From positions 1-45,939 of the forward strand of contig JADGNY010000046.1 in NCBI GenBank assembly GCA_017883235.1: a DNA stretch of 45,939 nucleotides, in the 5' to 3' direction. How positions within the stretch are numbered: position 1 is the first letter of the stretch; the number at the start of each line of letters is the position of its first letter. The translations under genes and the position numbers were made by a program. The stretch is from Thermoanaerobaculia bacterium (GTDB lineage: Bacteria > Acidobacteriota > Thermoanaerobaculia > Gp7-AA8). The notes under the pieces were generated by a model, which did no database searches, had not been told where the DNA came from, and was given only the letters and a program-made list of their open reading frames with translations. Shown here one piece after another: positions 7,194 through 15,276 of the stretch.

Positions 7194-8790
7194 GCGAGCG
7201 ATCCTCTCCGTCTCCGACAAAACCGGCATCGTCGACCTGGCCCGCGCGCTTCGGGCAAAGGACGTCGAGATCCTCTCCACCGGGGGCACCGCCAAGCATC
7301 TTTCCGACAACGGCATCGACGTCACGCCGATCTCCCACTGGTCCGGCGCTCCCGAAATCCTCGGCGGCCGCGTCAAGACGCTCACCCCGCGCGTCTTCGG
7401 CGCGATTCTCTTCAACCGCGACGACGATTCCCACCGCGCCGACGTCGAGCGTCTCAACATCCCGCCGATCGATCTCGTCGTCGTCAACCTCTACCCCTTC
7501 GAGGCGACCATCGCCAAAGAAGGGGTGACCATCGCCGAGGCCATCGAACAGATCGACGTCGGCGGCCCGTCGATGCTCCGCGCCGCGGCGAAGAACCATC
7601 GCTACGTTCTGCCGTTGTGCGACCCGTCGCTCTACCCCGATTTCCTACGCGAGCTCGAAGCCGGCGAGATCAGCGACGCCTTCCGCCTTCGCTGCGCCAT
7701 CGAGGTCTTCCGCAAAACCAGCGACTACGACAAAACGATCGCCAACTTCCTCGACAACCGACAACCGGCAACCGACAACCTCGTTCTGAATCTCATCAAG
7801 TTCCAGGACCTTCGCTACGGAGAAAACCCACAGCAAGCCGCCGCCTTCTACGTGCCGAAGGGCACGCACCCGTTCAAACAGATCCAGGGCAAAGAGCTGT
7901 CGTACAACAACATCCTCGATCTCGACTCCGCCATGCGCCTCGCGCACGCGTTCGCAACGCCCGCCGCGGTGATCGTCAAACACACCAACCCCTGCGGCGT
8001 AGCCCGGCGCGACTCGCTCGCCGAGGCCCTCCGATCCGCCATCGAATCCGACCCTGTCTCCGCCTTCGGCGGCATCATCGGCAGCAACCGCGAATTCGAC
8101 GAGGAAAGCGCCCGCATCGTCGAGTCGATGTTCCTCGAAGTGATCGTCGCCCCGTCGTTCAGTGTCGACGCCCGCCAGGTGCTGGCGAAGAAGAAGAACC
8201 TCCGCCTGATCGTGGCCCCTCCTCTGACCACAGCTACCGAGTACCGCAGCGCGGCCGGCGGCATCCTCGAACAAGGTGTCGACCGCGTGGCATCAAGAGC
8301 ACAGACAGGAGTGTCTGTGCCACATACATCTCCTTTGTCACCAGCACCCGGGACAGAGCCACAGGAAGCGGCCAATGTGGCACAGACACTCTTGTCTGTG
8401 CCCGGCGCTTGGAAGATCGTCACCTCCCGCCACCCCACCCCCGAGGAGCTGGACGGCCTCGAATTCGCGTGGATCGTCTGCGCCTACGTGAAATCGAACG
8501 CCATCGTCCTGACGAATCAGTCGCAGTCCGTCGGTATCGGCGCCGGTCAGATGAGCCGCGTCGACGCCGCGAAAGTGGCGATCATGAAATCGATCCTCCC
8601 CATCGCCGGCACCTACGCCGCCTCCGACGCCTTCTTCCCCTTCCGCGACGGCCTCGATCTCCTCGCCGATGCCGGCATCCGCGCCATCATCCAACCCGGC
8701 GGCTCGGTGCGCGACGCCGAGGTGATCGAGGCGGCGAATGAGAGAGGGGTGGCGATGGTGTTCACGGGGGAGCGGCACTTCCGGCATTGA
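7183..8790 (+). CDS. purH: Bifunctional AICAR transformylase / IMP cyclohydrolase
   Basis: A 535-residue cytoplasmic enzyme for the last two steps of IMP synthesis. The N-terminal MGS-like cyclohydrolase domain (about 1-140) has [10 protein letters not shown] and GGRVKTLTP; the usual KTLHP reads KTLTP here. The AICAR transformylase domain has [13 protein letters not shown], the catalytic KHTNPCGVA and [15 protein letters not shown]. The C-terminus [11 protein letters not shown] is canonical. Between GGILEQ and [10 protein letters not shown] there is an insertion of about 25-30 residues encoded by a palindromic repeat (8300-8400), read in frame. It lies in a surface loop that varies in the family, so the enzyme is probably functional. 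No other purine gene is adjacent. Confidence 0.96.
   Translation: MQIKRAILSVSDKTGIVDLARALRAKDVEILSTGGTAKHLSDNGIDVTPISHWSGAPEILGGRVKTLTPRVFGAILFNRDDDSHRADVERLNIPPIDLVVVNLYPFEATIAKEGVTIAEAIEQIDVGGPSMLRAAAKNHRYVLPLCDPSLYPDFLRELEAGEISDAFRLRCAIEVFRKTSDYDKTIANFLDNRQPATDNLVLNLIKFQDLRYGENPQQAAAFYVPKGTHPFKQIQGKELSYNNILDLDSAMRLAHAFATPAAVIVKHTNPCGVARRDSLAEALRSAIESDPVSAFGGIIGSNREFDEESARIVESMFLEVIVAPSFSVDARQVLAKKKNLRLIVAPPLTTATEYRSAAGGILEQGVDRVASRAQTGVSVPHTSPLSPAPGTEPQEAANVAQTLLSVPGAWKIVTSRHPTPEELDGLEFAWIVCAYVKSNAIVLTNQSQSVGIGAGQMSRVDAAKVAIMKSILPIAGTYAASDAFFPFRDGLDLLADAGIRAIIQPGGSVRDAEVIEAANERGVAMVFTGERHFRH
8300..8400. repeat. Palindromic repeat inserted in frame within purH
   Basis: Two 26-bp arms, 8300-8325 and 8375-8400, are inverted copies with one mismatch. 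Each arm is itself a hairpin (CACAGACA / TGTCTGTG). The 101-bp element is read through without stop or frameshift and adds residues including AQTGVSVPH and VAQTLLSVP to PurH. Confidence 0.85.
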
Positions 8791-8794
8791 AGCC

Positions 8795-8868
8795 TCACGC
8801 GAAGGCGCGAAGACGCGAAGACGAAAGATTTGGCCGCCTCCTCTTCGCGTCTTCGCGCCTTCGCGTGA
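8795..8868. repeat. Perfect 26-bp inverted repeat downstream of purH (CGCGAAGGCGCGAAG family)
   Basis: The arms 8795-8820 and 8843-8868 are perfect reverse complements with a 22-bp loop. Lying 5 bp after the purH stop, it could serve as a transcription terminator or mRNA 3' hairpin, although there is no T-run. A related copy lies at 9176-9247. Confidence 0.85.
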
Positions 8869-9021
8869 GCATTGCCGTAACCTCCCGGCACCGCGTTTCG
8901 TCAAAATAGACAGCGTCCGCAACGTATTGAGGGAGGCATCCGTTGGAGCTCGAGATCGTCGTCAGATTCTTCTCGGAAATTGTCCGCCTTCTTTTCGCCA
9001 CGGGTTTCTGGTGTGCCGTGC

Positions 9022-9171
9022 ATGAGTGATGAGGTCACCCTCCCGGATGAGACAGCGCGGATCAACGAGCTGGCCGACGAACTGAATCAGGAGGCCGAGG
9101 ATGTCCTTGAGTACCAGGTCGTCAGGTGGCACTGCGATCGTGTCACGGATGCGCGGCACTTCAAGCACTGA
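9022..9171 (+). CDS. Possible 49-residue hypothetical protein
   Basis: A short acidic frame (MSDEVTLPDETARINELADE and onward) that ends in ARHFKH. No clear ribosome site precedes the ATG. Its last codons and the repeat after it resemble the purH 3' end (ERHFRH-stop plus the same palindrome), so the tail may derive from a duplicated purH end. It may not be a real gene; I do not recognise the family. Confidence 0.3.
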   Translation: MSDEVTLPDETARINELADELNQEAEDVLEYQVVRWHCDRVTDARHFKH

Positions 9172-9175
9172 AGAC

Positions 9176-9247
9176 TCACGCGAAGGCGCGAAGACACGAA
9201 GCGGAGATGCAAATCCCCCGTCTCCGCGCCTCCGCGTCTCCGCGTGA
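9176..9247. repeat. Second, diverged copy of the CGCGAAGGCGCGAAG inverted repeat
   Basis: The left arm starts TCACGCGAAGGCGCGAAGAC, as at 8795. The right arm is a diverged complement ending CGCGTGA. The similarity to the first copy extends upstream across GCGGCACTTC...TGAAG, beyond the repeat proper. Confidence 0.75.
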
Positions 9248-9312
9248 AACATTCCCGGTAAGCGCCAGGCCCGCGGACATCACCACTCCCGACGGGTTTG
9301 CGGCCGCGTGGA

Positions 9313-10776
9313 TCACAAAGTGATAACCGCCGGTCTTCGCGTGCGTAGCGCGATCAATACGCAAGCAATCACGCCAGTAGACACCAACGTTACCCAGCCA
9401 ACTCGGAACGGGCCATCACTTAACCATCCAACTATGCCGAGCGTCCACGCAATCACTACAAAGAAGAGGAACGCGTTCCCTCCAATCGCGCTCGCGGTAG
9501 TGACAAACTTCCTACCGAACTTAGATAACGGAATCCGGAGCACAACCATCGTCATTGCGGCGCAGGCGGCTGTCACTAGGATAACGCGAAGCCCCGAAAC
9601 CATTGGCGTAAACCAGGGAGTTTCATGGGCAATGTAGGCTTGAAACTCTGAGGCTATCAGCCAAAGCTCGGCACAAAGCAGCCAAGCCAGAGCAACGGGA
9701 AAAGCGAAGGCGCTCGCAAAACGAGACCCGAGTGCCCAAGCCCAGGAGGCGCACCTCGCGGCAACAGTTCCGGATCGTCTCAACGTCCGAGCAGTGTGGC
9801 GTGCCAGCTTTACAAGACCGCGATAGCAAGCATTTGCCACCACGACTATAGTTTTTGCCAGACCATTAACAAAGCCACGAATTTGGCGATTGTACGCACT
9901 CTCGACAGCAGAGGTCACGCCGTTGGCGAAAGCGATCGCCGCACGCTGTATCGTGTTTGCAAATAGTTCGAGCGAGGTGAGTCGCTTAGCTGACACTGGC
10001 ATGTGAATGCGCTCTAACCTAATGATTGCGAGGATCTCGTGATATTTAACCGCGTCATCAACAGCGAACATGGGTGCCCTGATTGTATAAGCCACACTTG
10101 ATACGAGAATGGCGATCACGGACGCCGATGCAGTCAAAGGGGCCACGTGCATTGCGCCCCATGCCAACCATTCCGGAACCAGCTCTGCCGTTACAGAAGC
10201 TGCCGCTGAGGTAGCCAGGGCCGCGAAAGTTATCGTCAATCCGACCGCGGTTGTAAGTACGGTCTGAACGCCGACATCGAATTCGCCACTCCACTGCGAA
10301 GCATCAGCTGCCGTTCGAAAAGTCATCCCAACCACGAACAGGAGTTCTGCGACGATTGCAATCAGGAGCACCCCAATCACCACATGACCGAAGGGGACGT
10401 CGCCGATGCCTTTCCAAATCCAATGGCCCGCCGCGGCGGAGACCAGCACGAGAGCCAGATACGTCAACACTGCCCGATGATTTCTAGCAAAAAGTAACGC
10501 GAAGGCGGATGCGAAGATGACCCCGGCGGCGTAAGCCGGCCAGGCCCATCGTAGATAGCCGACTGCCAGAGCCGCCGCGACGGCAATTGCCCGCAGGAGA
10601 TAGGTCGCCTTGAGCAGCGTTCGCTCCGAAGCGAGTTGGCCCAGCAGCGACGAGTCATCGTTCGGACAGAAGACATCGACCGAATCAGCCTCAGTCGGGC
10701 AAGTCGCACACTTCGCAAATCCCTCGCGCGGAGCGTCGCCAGCAATCTCGACCCACCACGGAACACCGTCAGCCAT
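9313..10776 (-). CDS. Multi-spanning membrane protein with N-terminal Cys motif, unknown function
   Basis: A 487-residue protein. Residues 1-40 are soluble and contain CATC followed by FCPND, like an incomplete zinc ribbon with only three Cys. There are then about ten hydrophobic segments in two blocks. These flank a central region (about 240-360) rich in amphipathic helix (RLERIHMPVSAKRLTSLELF, AYNRQIRGFVNGLAK). The start at 10776 is set by GGAGG 6 nt upstream; an ATG 3 nt earlier is too close. Base composition is more AT-rich than the neighbours, which hints at transfer. I recognise no family. It has no co-directional neighbours, so context gives no role. Confidence 0.65.
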   Translation of the reverse strand: MADGVPWWVEIAGDAPREGFAKCATCPTEADSVDVFCPNDDSSLLGQLASERTLLKATYLLRAIAVAAALAVGYLRWAWPAYAAGVIFASAFALLFARNHRAVLTYLALVLVSAAAGHWIWKGIGDVPFGHVVIGVLLIAIVAELLFVVGMTFRTAADASQWSGEFDVGVQTVLTTAVGLTITFAALATSAAASVTAELVPEWLAWGAMHVAPLTASASVIAILVSSVAYTIRAPMFAVDDAVKYHEILAIIRLERIHMPVSAKRLTSLELFANTIQRAAIAFANGVTSAVESAYNRQIRGFVNGLAKTIVVVANACYRGLVKLARHTARTLRRSGTVAARCASWAWALGSRFASAFAFPVALAWLLCAELWLIASEFQAYIAHETPWFTPMVSGLRVILVTAACAAMTMVVLRIPLSKFGRKFVTTASAIGGNAFLFFVVIAWTLGIVGWLSDGPFRVGWVTLVSTGVIACVLIALRTRRPAVITL

Positions 10777-10963
10777 CATTAACCTCCGAGGGCCCAATGA
10801 AGGAGTGGCGCCACGGCCATTTTTCCTACCCCCCTGCACGTTTTTTCTTAAAATGTCTTCATTCGCGATCATCCGAGATCAGCGATCGACCACGCTTGAC
10901 TCAGGCCTCCCTTCGCTGTTTTCAGGTCGTACGAGGTGTACTTTGTAGAAGCAGGGGAAAACT

Positions 10964-11110
10964 ATGAAGACGCGCATTCAGAAGTGGGGTGACAGACTGG
11001 CTCTTCGAATCCCGAAGCCGCTCGCCGAGGAAGTAGGCCTGCGCGAGAACTTGGCTGTCGACGTCACGATTCAAAGCGGGAGGCTCGTCGTGACGATCTT
11101 AAAGCGGTAG
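10964..11110 (+). CDS. AbrB/MazE-type antitoxin, 48 aa, orphan
   Basis: A short gene preceded by AGGGGA 6 nt before the ATG. The product has the swapped-hairpin AbrB signature: MKTRIQKWGDRLALRIPK, then PLAEEVGLRENLAVDVTI, then RLVVTILKR. This is the MazE/PemI antitoxin pattern (IQKWGNSLAVRIPK in classic members), with D in place of N. MazE normally binds its own promoter and blocks a MazF toxin, but no MazF follows: the next 130 bp hold a small palindrome and a terminator-like hairpin. The chain is shorter than usual, and the C-terminal toxin-binding tail is missing. It is therefore an orphan or truncated antitoxin, or a small regulator. Confidence 0.75.
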   Translation: MKTRIQKWGDRLALRIPKPLAEEVGLRENLAVDVTIQSGRLVVTILKR

Positions 11111-11163
11111 CGTCATCGCGACCGTGAAAGACGCGGCGTGGACCTAACGCCCGCGCGAGAACC

Positions 11164-11190
11164 GGTCGGACTGAGAGTCCGACCTACGTT
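11164..11190. repeat. GGTCGGACT palindromic repeat, short copy
   Basis: The hairpin GGTCGGACT...AGTCCGACC followed by TACGTT matches the right end of the element at 20221-20356. It is intergenic, between the MazE-like gene and the terminator hairpin. Confidence 0.7.
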
Positions 11191-11194
11191 CGAA

Positions 11195-11229
11195 GCGCCG
11201 CCCCCCACCCGGCCGGTGGGGGGCGGCGC
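11195..11229 (-). terminator. Strong GC hairpin after the Pro-rich hypothetical gene
   Basis: The perfect 15-bp arms 11195-11209 and 11215-11229 have a 5-nt loop and lie 10 bp past the stop of the minus-strand gene at 11239. There is no U-run, so it would be a factor-assisted terminator or 3' stabiliser. It could serve both converging transcripts. Confidence 0.6.
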
Positions 11230-11238
11230 ATACGGGGG

Positions 11239-11931
11239 CTACTTCTTCGTCACGTCGTCGAGGGCTTTGTCGAAGCTGTCGGCGACGTTTTCGGGCTCGG
11301 CGGTTTTGGCCGAGGTGAGGCTGGGCGCGAGGAAACCTCTCGCGCCGGGCGGCAGTTGGGACGGGGACGGGGCGGGGGTCGGGTCTGGCGTCGGGGTGGA
11401 AACCGGGGCGGAACGCTTGCGACGATTGAGGACCTTCATCACGAAGCGCTCCATCTCGGCGAGGTAGGGGTGAAGCTCGGCGCCGTCGGGCTGGGCGGCG
11501 GCGTGCTGCGCCCATTTGTACGTCTGGAGCGCATGGACCGAGGACAGGGCCAGCTTGCTGTCGATCGTGAACAGCCCGTCGGCCGCAAGCGAGGCCAGTT
11601 GTTGAAACAGAGGGGCGATCTGGCTGCGCAACTCCAACGCGAGCTCGCCGTCATTCACGTTGAACATGTTCCGCTCCCTGGCTGGCGAGGCGGAGGTGAC
11701 CATGGCGATCGTCGGCTCGATCAAGCCGGGCGCGAACTTCGCGCTGGCGGCGACGCGCCTGGTCTGGCGGGAGTCGAACTTCAGCAGAGGCATGATCGCC
11801 TGCAGCACCGCGATGGCATCGCGATACTGCTGGGCGATCTCCTCCACTGCCTTGGCGGCCGCCGCGGCGGGACCGTCCGAGGTGGGCGGGGGGGTGGATG
11901 GAGAGGGGGGAGGGGAATCCGAAACTGTCAC
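11239..11931 (-). CDS. Pro-rich hypothetical protein
   Basis: A 230-residue protein of unrecognised family. It has a Ser/Pro-rich N-terminus, a helical core of about 150 residues (including AVEEIAQQYRDAIAVLQAIM and ELALELRSQIAPLFQQLASL), a basic segment NRRKRS, then a Thr/Pro-rich linker (repeated TP units) and a charged tail. No signal peptide or membrane segment is visible. I chose the GTG at 11931 because AAGGAG stands 6 nt upstream. The longer ATG frame (from 12033) would add 34 Arg-rich residues and has no ribosome site. It is divergent from the cytochrome operon, with the first 21-bp array in between. The terminator hairpin follows directly. Confidence 0.6.
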   Translation of the reverse strand: MTVSDSPPPSPSTPPPTSDGPAAAAAKAVEEIAQQYRDAIAVLQAIMPLLKFDSRQTRRVAASAKFAPGLIEPTIAMVTSASPARERNMFNVNDGELALELRSQIAPLFQQLASLAADGLFTIDSKLALSSVHALQTYKWAQHAAAQPDGAELHPYLAEMERFVMKVLNRRKRSAPVSTPTPDPTPAPSPSQLPPGARGFLAPSLTSAKTAEPENVADSFDKALDDVTKK

Positions 11932-12104
11932 ATCTGGCTCCTTGTTGTACCGGCGTTCACTCAACAGGCGGCCGGCCTGTTTACTCACTCGGCAGCGGAC
12001 GCGTTGCAGGGCGGTCTGATTTCTCTCAGGCATTAGATTTGACGCCAGCGCCCAAAAGAAGGTTTCCGACGGGGGAAAAAAGCTTCCGAGGGCGGAGAGA
12101 CGGG

Positions 12105-12460
12105 AGGGTTCGGATCAATCAAAGTTGGTCCGGATCAATCCGGCGATGCTCCGGAGGAAAGAAAAGTTGCTCGGGAGAAAAAAAAGATGCTCCGGAGCAA
12201 AGAAACATTGATCCGGAGAGAAGAAAAGATGCTCCGGAGCAATCGAAAGTTGATCGCGATGAAAGAAAGTTTGTTCCGGAGCAACCGAAAGATGATCCGG
12301 AGGAAAGAAACGATGCTCGGGAGCAAAGAAAAGTTGCTCCGGAGGGAAAAAAAGATGCTCCGGAGCAAGAAAAAAGCTGATGCCAGGAAAGAAAAGTTGC
12401 TCTGGAGCAATCCAAAGATGATCCGGAGCAAAGAAATGATGATCGGAATCGGCCATTCCG
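12105..12460. repeat. 21-bp tandem array 1 (core GATGCTCCGGAGCAAAGAAAA)
   Basis: About 16 units. Unit starts can be traced at 12126, 12147, 12168, 12188, 12209, 12230, 12251, 12272, 12293, 12314, 12335, 12356, 12378, 12398, 12419 and 12440; one short and one long step compensate. The core GCTCCGGAGC is a perfect palindrome and is followed by an A-rich tract. Units vary by substitution (GATG or GTTG, CTCC or ATCC). Frames on both strands stay open as seven-residue repeats, for example LFFAPEH on the minus strand. The array lies between divergent genes. Confidence 0.95.
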
Positions 12461-12469
12461 GGCGGCAGA

Positions 12470-12489
12470 GGGTCAGGCCTTCGTTTTTC
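12470..12489. repeat. Dispersed 20-bp repeat, copy 2
   Basis: Identical to 4576-4595, with the same downstream order of GTAAC and TTGCG blocks. It lies directly after array 1. Confidence 0.65.
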
Positions 12490-12531
12490 GTGCTGTGGTA
12501 ACTCGTTGATAGCCTGCCACTTGCGACGGAC

Positions 12532-12738
12532 GGAGCGCTGGCGTCTCGCCGGCTGGCTCGGCGCGCGTCCCGCCGCCGCGCGCGGTCGTAAGGTTCTCGC
12601 GCGCGGGGTGAACACGGATCGATCGAGATCCACCACCGCCCTTCCCGTTATTACCATCGTGTCCCTCGCGGCGCCGAGACCCTTCGCTCCGCTCAGGGCA
12701 GGCTCCGCCGGGCCAGCCGGCGCGGACGCCAGCGCTCC
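12532..12738. repeat. MITE-like palindromic element (ends GGAGCGCTGGCGTC)
   Basis: A roughly 207-bp element with imperfect inverted ends of about 26 bp (12532-12557 against 12712-12738). Both ends contain GGAGCGCTGGCGTC followed by GCCGGCTGGC. An inner CCTTCGCTCCGCTCAGGGCA segment is a common intergenic motif, from memory. It sits in the promoter region of the cytochrome operon, ending 37 bp before its first ATG. Confidence 0.7.
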
Positions 12739-12775
12739 TCACCACCGGTGGTACCCTCTCCCCACCAAAAACGTC

Positions 12776-15154
12776 ATGACCTCCTTCGACCTGATCATCG
12801 TCGGTTCGGGGCCGGCCGGGCTTGCGGCGGCCTCTCACGCGCAGAGCAACGGGCTCTCCTACGCGCTGCTGGAGCGGACCGACCATCTGGCCGACACCAT
12901 CGACGCCTACCAGGCCCGCAAGTACGTCATGGCCGAGCCGATGCTGATTCCGGCCCGAGGGGAGGTGCCGTTCCAGGCGGGGTCGCGGGAGTCGATCCTG
13001 GCGGCGTGGGGCGGGCACGTTCGCGAGAAGAAGCTAAATGTCCTTTTCAACGCCGAGGTCAAGTCGGTGAAGAAGGACGGCGGGCGGTTCAAGGTCAAGA
13101 CGGCGAAGGGGGATGAGTACGACGCCGCCAACGTCATCCTCGGGATGGGGACGCAAGGCAACCCGCGCAAGCTCGGCGTTCCGGGCGAAGACCTCCCGCA
13201 CGTCCGCTACCGGCTCGTCGATCCGGCGGAGCATCGCGATCAGGACCTCCTCGTCGTCGGCGCCGGCGACTCCGCGCTGGAAATCGCCATCGCCCTGGCC
13301 GATGAAAACCGCGTCGGACTCATCGTGCGCGGGACGGAGATCACGCGCGCCAACGACGTCCTGATCAAGGAAGTCCTCAGCCGGCAGGCCACGGGACAGA
13401 TGACCGTCTACTTCAGCGCCAGCGTGAAGCAGGTCTATCCCGGCTATGCCGACCTCACCGTGCGCGGCGACGTGACGCGCGTGGCGGCGGAGCTGATCTT
13501 CCTCAAGCTCGGCGCCGACGCGCCGCGCAAGTTCTTCGAATCGATCGGCATCACCTACAGCGGCAGCGGCAAAGACTCGCGTCCCATCCTCAGCCAGGTC
13601 CACGAGTCGAGCGTGCCGGGGCTCTTCCTCATCGGTGCCGCCAGCGGGCGCGATCTCATCAAGCTGGGGATGAATCAGGGCTACGAGGTGGTCGAGCATC
13701 TGATGGGACGCGAAGTCGAGCCGGCCGACGAGGCGGTGCTGAAAGAGCGCCTGCCGTTCTGGGAAGGGACCGTGCGCGAGCGCATCGCCTTCCTGCGCAC
13801 GCGCGTGCCGCTGCTGGCCGCGGCGGACGAACAGCAGCTCCGCGAGACCTTCCTCTCCGCGCGCGTCCGCGAGTATGCCGATAGCGAGATCATCATCCGG
13901 CAGAACGACTACACGAACGACTTCCTCATCATCGCCGGCGGCCGCGTCGAGCTGTGGAAGAAGCCGGAGAAAGCCCCCGCCGAGGTCAGGATTGTCGAGC
14001 TGACCGCCGGCAACTTCTTCGGAGAGATGAGCCTCATCTCCGGCCGCCGCCGCACGGCCACGGCGCGGGCGGTCGGAGCTACTCGCTTAATCGAGATCCC
14101 CCGCAAAGCGATTCTCAAGCTCCTCGGCGCCGCCCCAAGGGCCAAGGCGCTCGTCGATCAGGCCTTCCTGCTGCGCGCCTTCGGCGGCTACCTCTTTCCC
14201 GGCATCCCCGAGGCTCAGCTCGGCGAGCTGGTGGAGCTGGCGGTGGTCAACAACCTGGCCAAGGATGCGGTCGTTTTCAAGGAGGACGATCCCGCCGATG
14301 CTTTCTATCTCATCCGCAACGGCATGGTGAAGATCTCCAAGAAGTCGGGCGAGAAAGAGGTGGTGCTGTCGTACCTCGTGGCCGGCAACTTCTTCGGCGA
14401 GGCGGCCCTCTTCTCCGACACCGACCGGACGGCCACGGTGACGACGATCTTCCCGTCCGATCTGATCAAACTCTCCAAGCGCGACTTCAACAACTTCCTG
14501 GCCGCGCACCCCGAGCTGCGCGAAGCGCCGCTGCGCAAGCTCGAAGAGCGCCGCATCGCCTCGCTCATCGCCGACGCCACCCCCGGCTCGGGCAACATCC
14601 TCAACGATCTGATCCGCGAGGAAGTGGTGATGGGGACGCAGACGCTGATCATCGACGAGCACAAATGCATCCGCTGCGGGAACTGCATCGCCGGTTGCGA
14701 AGGCGTTCACCGGGACGGGCAGGCGCGTCTCTCGCTGACAGGGATCAAGTTCTACAACCTGCTGGCACCGAATTCCTGCTGGCAGTGCGAGAACCCGATG
14801 TGCATGCTCGACTGCCCGCCCGACGCCATCGTGCGCGACCCGCGCGGCGAGGTCTACATCAAGAGCAATTGCATCGGCTGCGGCAACTGCGAGCGCAATT
14901 GTCCTTATGGAAACATTTTCATGATCCATAAGGAGCCGAAGAAGACGATTTTCTCCTGGGTGGCCTCGCTGTTCGGCAAGGGCCATGAGAACGAGATCGA
15001 GCAGACCGTGGCCGTGAAGTGCGACCTTTGCCGCGAGATCTCCGGAGGACCGGCGTGCGTGCGGAGCTGTCCGACGGGGGCGGCCATTCGGTTGACGCCG
15101 GAGGAGTATCGGTCGACGTTGGAGGAGTTGGTGATTACTCGTGGGGAGAGGTAG
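12776..15154 (+). CDS. Flavoprotein - double cNMP-binding - four-[4Fe-4S] ferredoxin fusion
   Basis: A 792-residue cytoplasmic protein. Residues 1-310 are a thioredoxin-reductase-like FAD/NAD(P) module: G10-S-G-P-A-G for FAD and VVGAGDSALEIA for the second nucleotide. No redox-active CxxC is seen in it. Residues about 350-460 and 470-580 are two CRP-type cyclic-nucleotide domains; both keep the phosphate cassette (FFGEMSLISG...RRTAT and FFGEAALFS...DRTAT). Residues 631-766 are a DmsB/NrfC-like ferredoxin with 16 Cys in four groups (CIRCGNCIAGC, CWQCENPMCMLDCP, CIGCGNCERNCP, CDLC...CVRSCP). It probably moves electrons between a nicotinamide/flavin and the membrane cytochromes under cyclic-nucleotide control. 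An earlier ATG in frame (12506) lies in repeat sequence and is rejected. Confidence 0.85.
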   Translation: MTSFDLIIVGSGPAGLAAASHAQSNGLSYALLERTDHLADTIDAYQARKYVMAEPMLIPARGEVPFQAGSRESILAAWGGHVREKKLNVLFNAEVKSVKKDGGRFKVKTAKGDEYDAANVILGMGTQGNPRKLGVPGEDLPHVRYRLVDPAEHRDQDLLVVGAGDSALEIAIALADENRVGLIVRGTEITRANDVLIKEVLSRQATGQMTVYFSASVKQVYPGYADLTVRGDVTRVAAELIFLKLGADAPRKFFESIGITYSGSGKDSRPILSQVHESSVPGLFLIGAASGRDLIKLGMNQGYEVVEHLMGREVEPADEAVLKERLPFWEGTVRERIAFLRTRVPLLAAADEQQLRETFLSARVREYADSEIIIRQNDYTNDFLIIAGGRVELWKKPEKAPAEVRIVELTAGNFFGEMSLISGRRRTATARAVGATRLIEIPRKAILKLLGAAPRAKALVDQAFLLRAFGGYLFPGIPEAQLGELVELAVVNNLAKDAVVFKEDDPADAFYLIRNGMVKISKKSGEKEVVLSYLVAGNFFGEAALFSDTDRTATVTTIFPSDLIKLSKRDFNNFLAAHPELREAPLRKLEERRIASLIADATPGSGNILNDLIREEVVMGTQTLIIDEHKCIRCGNCIAGCEGVHRDGQARLSLTGIKFYNLLAPNSCWQCENPMCMLDCPPDAIVRDPRGEVYIKSNCIGCGNCERNCPYGNIFMIHKEPKKTIFSWVASLFGKGHENEIEQTVAVKCDLCREISGGPACVRSCPTGAAIRLTPEEYRSTLEELVITRGER

Positions 15155-15160
15155 GGAAAA

Positions 15161-15259
15161 CGAATGTTGAATGTTGAACGTTCAATGTTGAATGTTGAAT
15201 GGGCGCCTTGCTCCCGTTCATTCAACATTCAACATTCAACATTGAACATTCAACATTCG
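15161..15259. repeat. Inverted repeat of GAATGTT units
   Basis: The left arm 15161-15201 and right arm 15218-15259 are near-complementary runs of GAATGTT/AACATTC units around a 16-bp loop. It lies in the only sizeable gap (122 bp) of the cytochrome operon and would form a stable mRNA hairpin between genes one and two, possibly modulating their relative expression. Confidence 0.8.
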
Positions 15260-15276
15260 TCTTTGGGTGGGCGTGC

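Noticed and set aside
8795-8868. Calling the post-purH inverted repeat an intrinsic terminator
   Set aside because: A perfect hairpin but no U-run, and the same repeat family occurs elsewhere; it is kept as a repeat.
12105-12460. Array 1 considered as CRISPR
   Set aside because: Units are contiguous, diverged 21-mers with no unique spacers, and there are no cas genes. The same holds for arrays 2 and 3.
12506-12775. Upstream extension of the flavoprotein/cNMP gene to the ATG at 12506
   Set aside because: The added 90 residues are translated from a palindromic element and the FAD-binding fold begins at 12776.
15199-15276. Upstream ATG for the cytochrome b-like gene
   Set aside because: It lies inside the GAATGTT inverted repeat and would place repeat-derived residues before the first helix.
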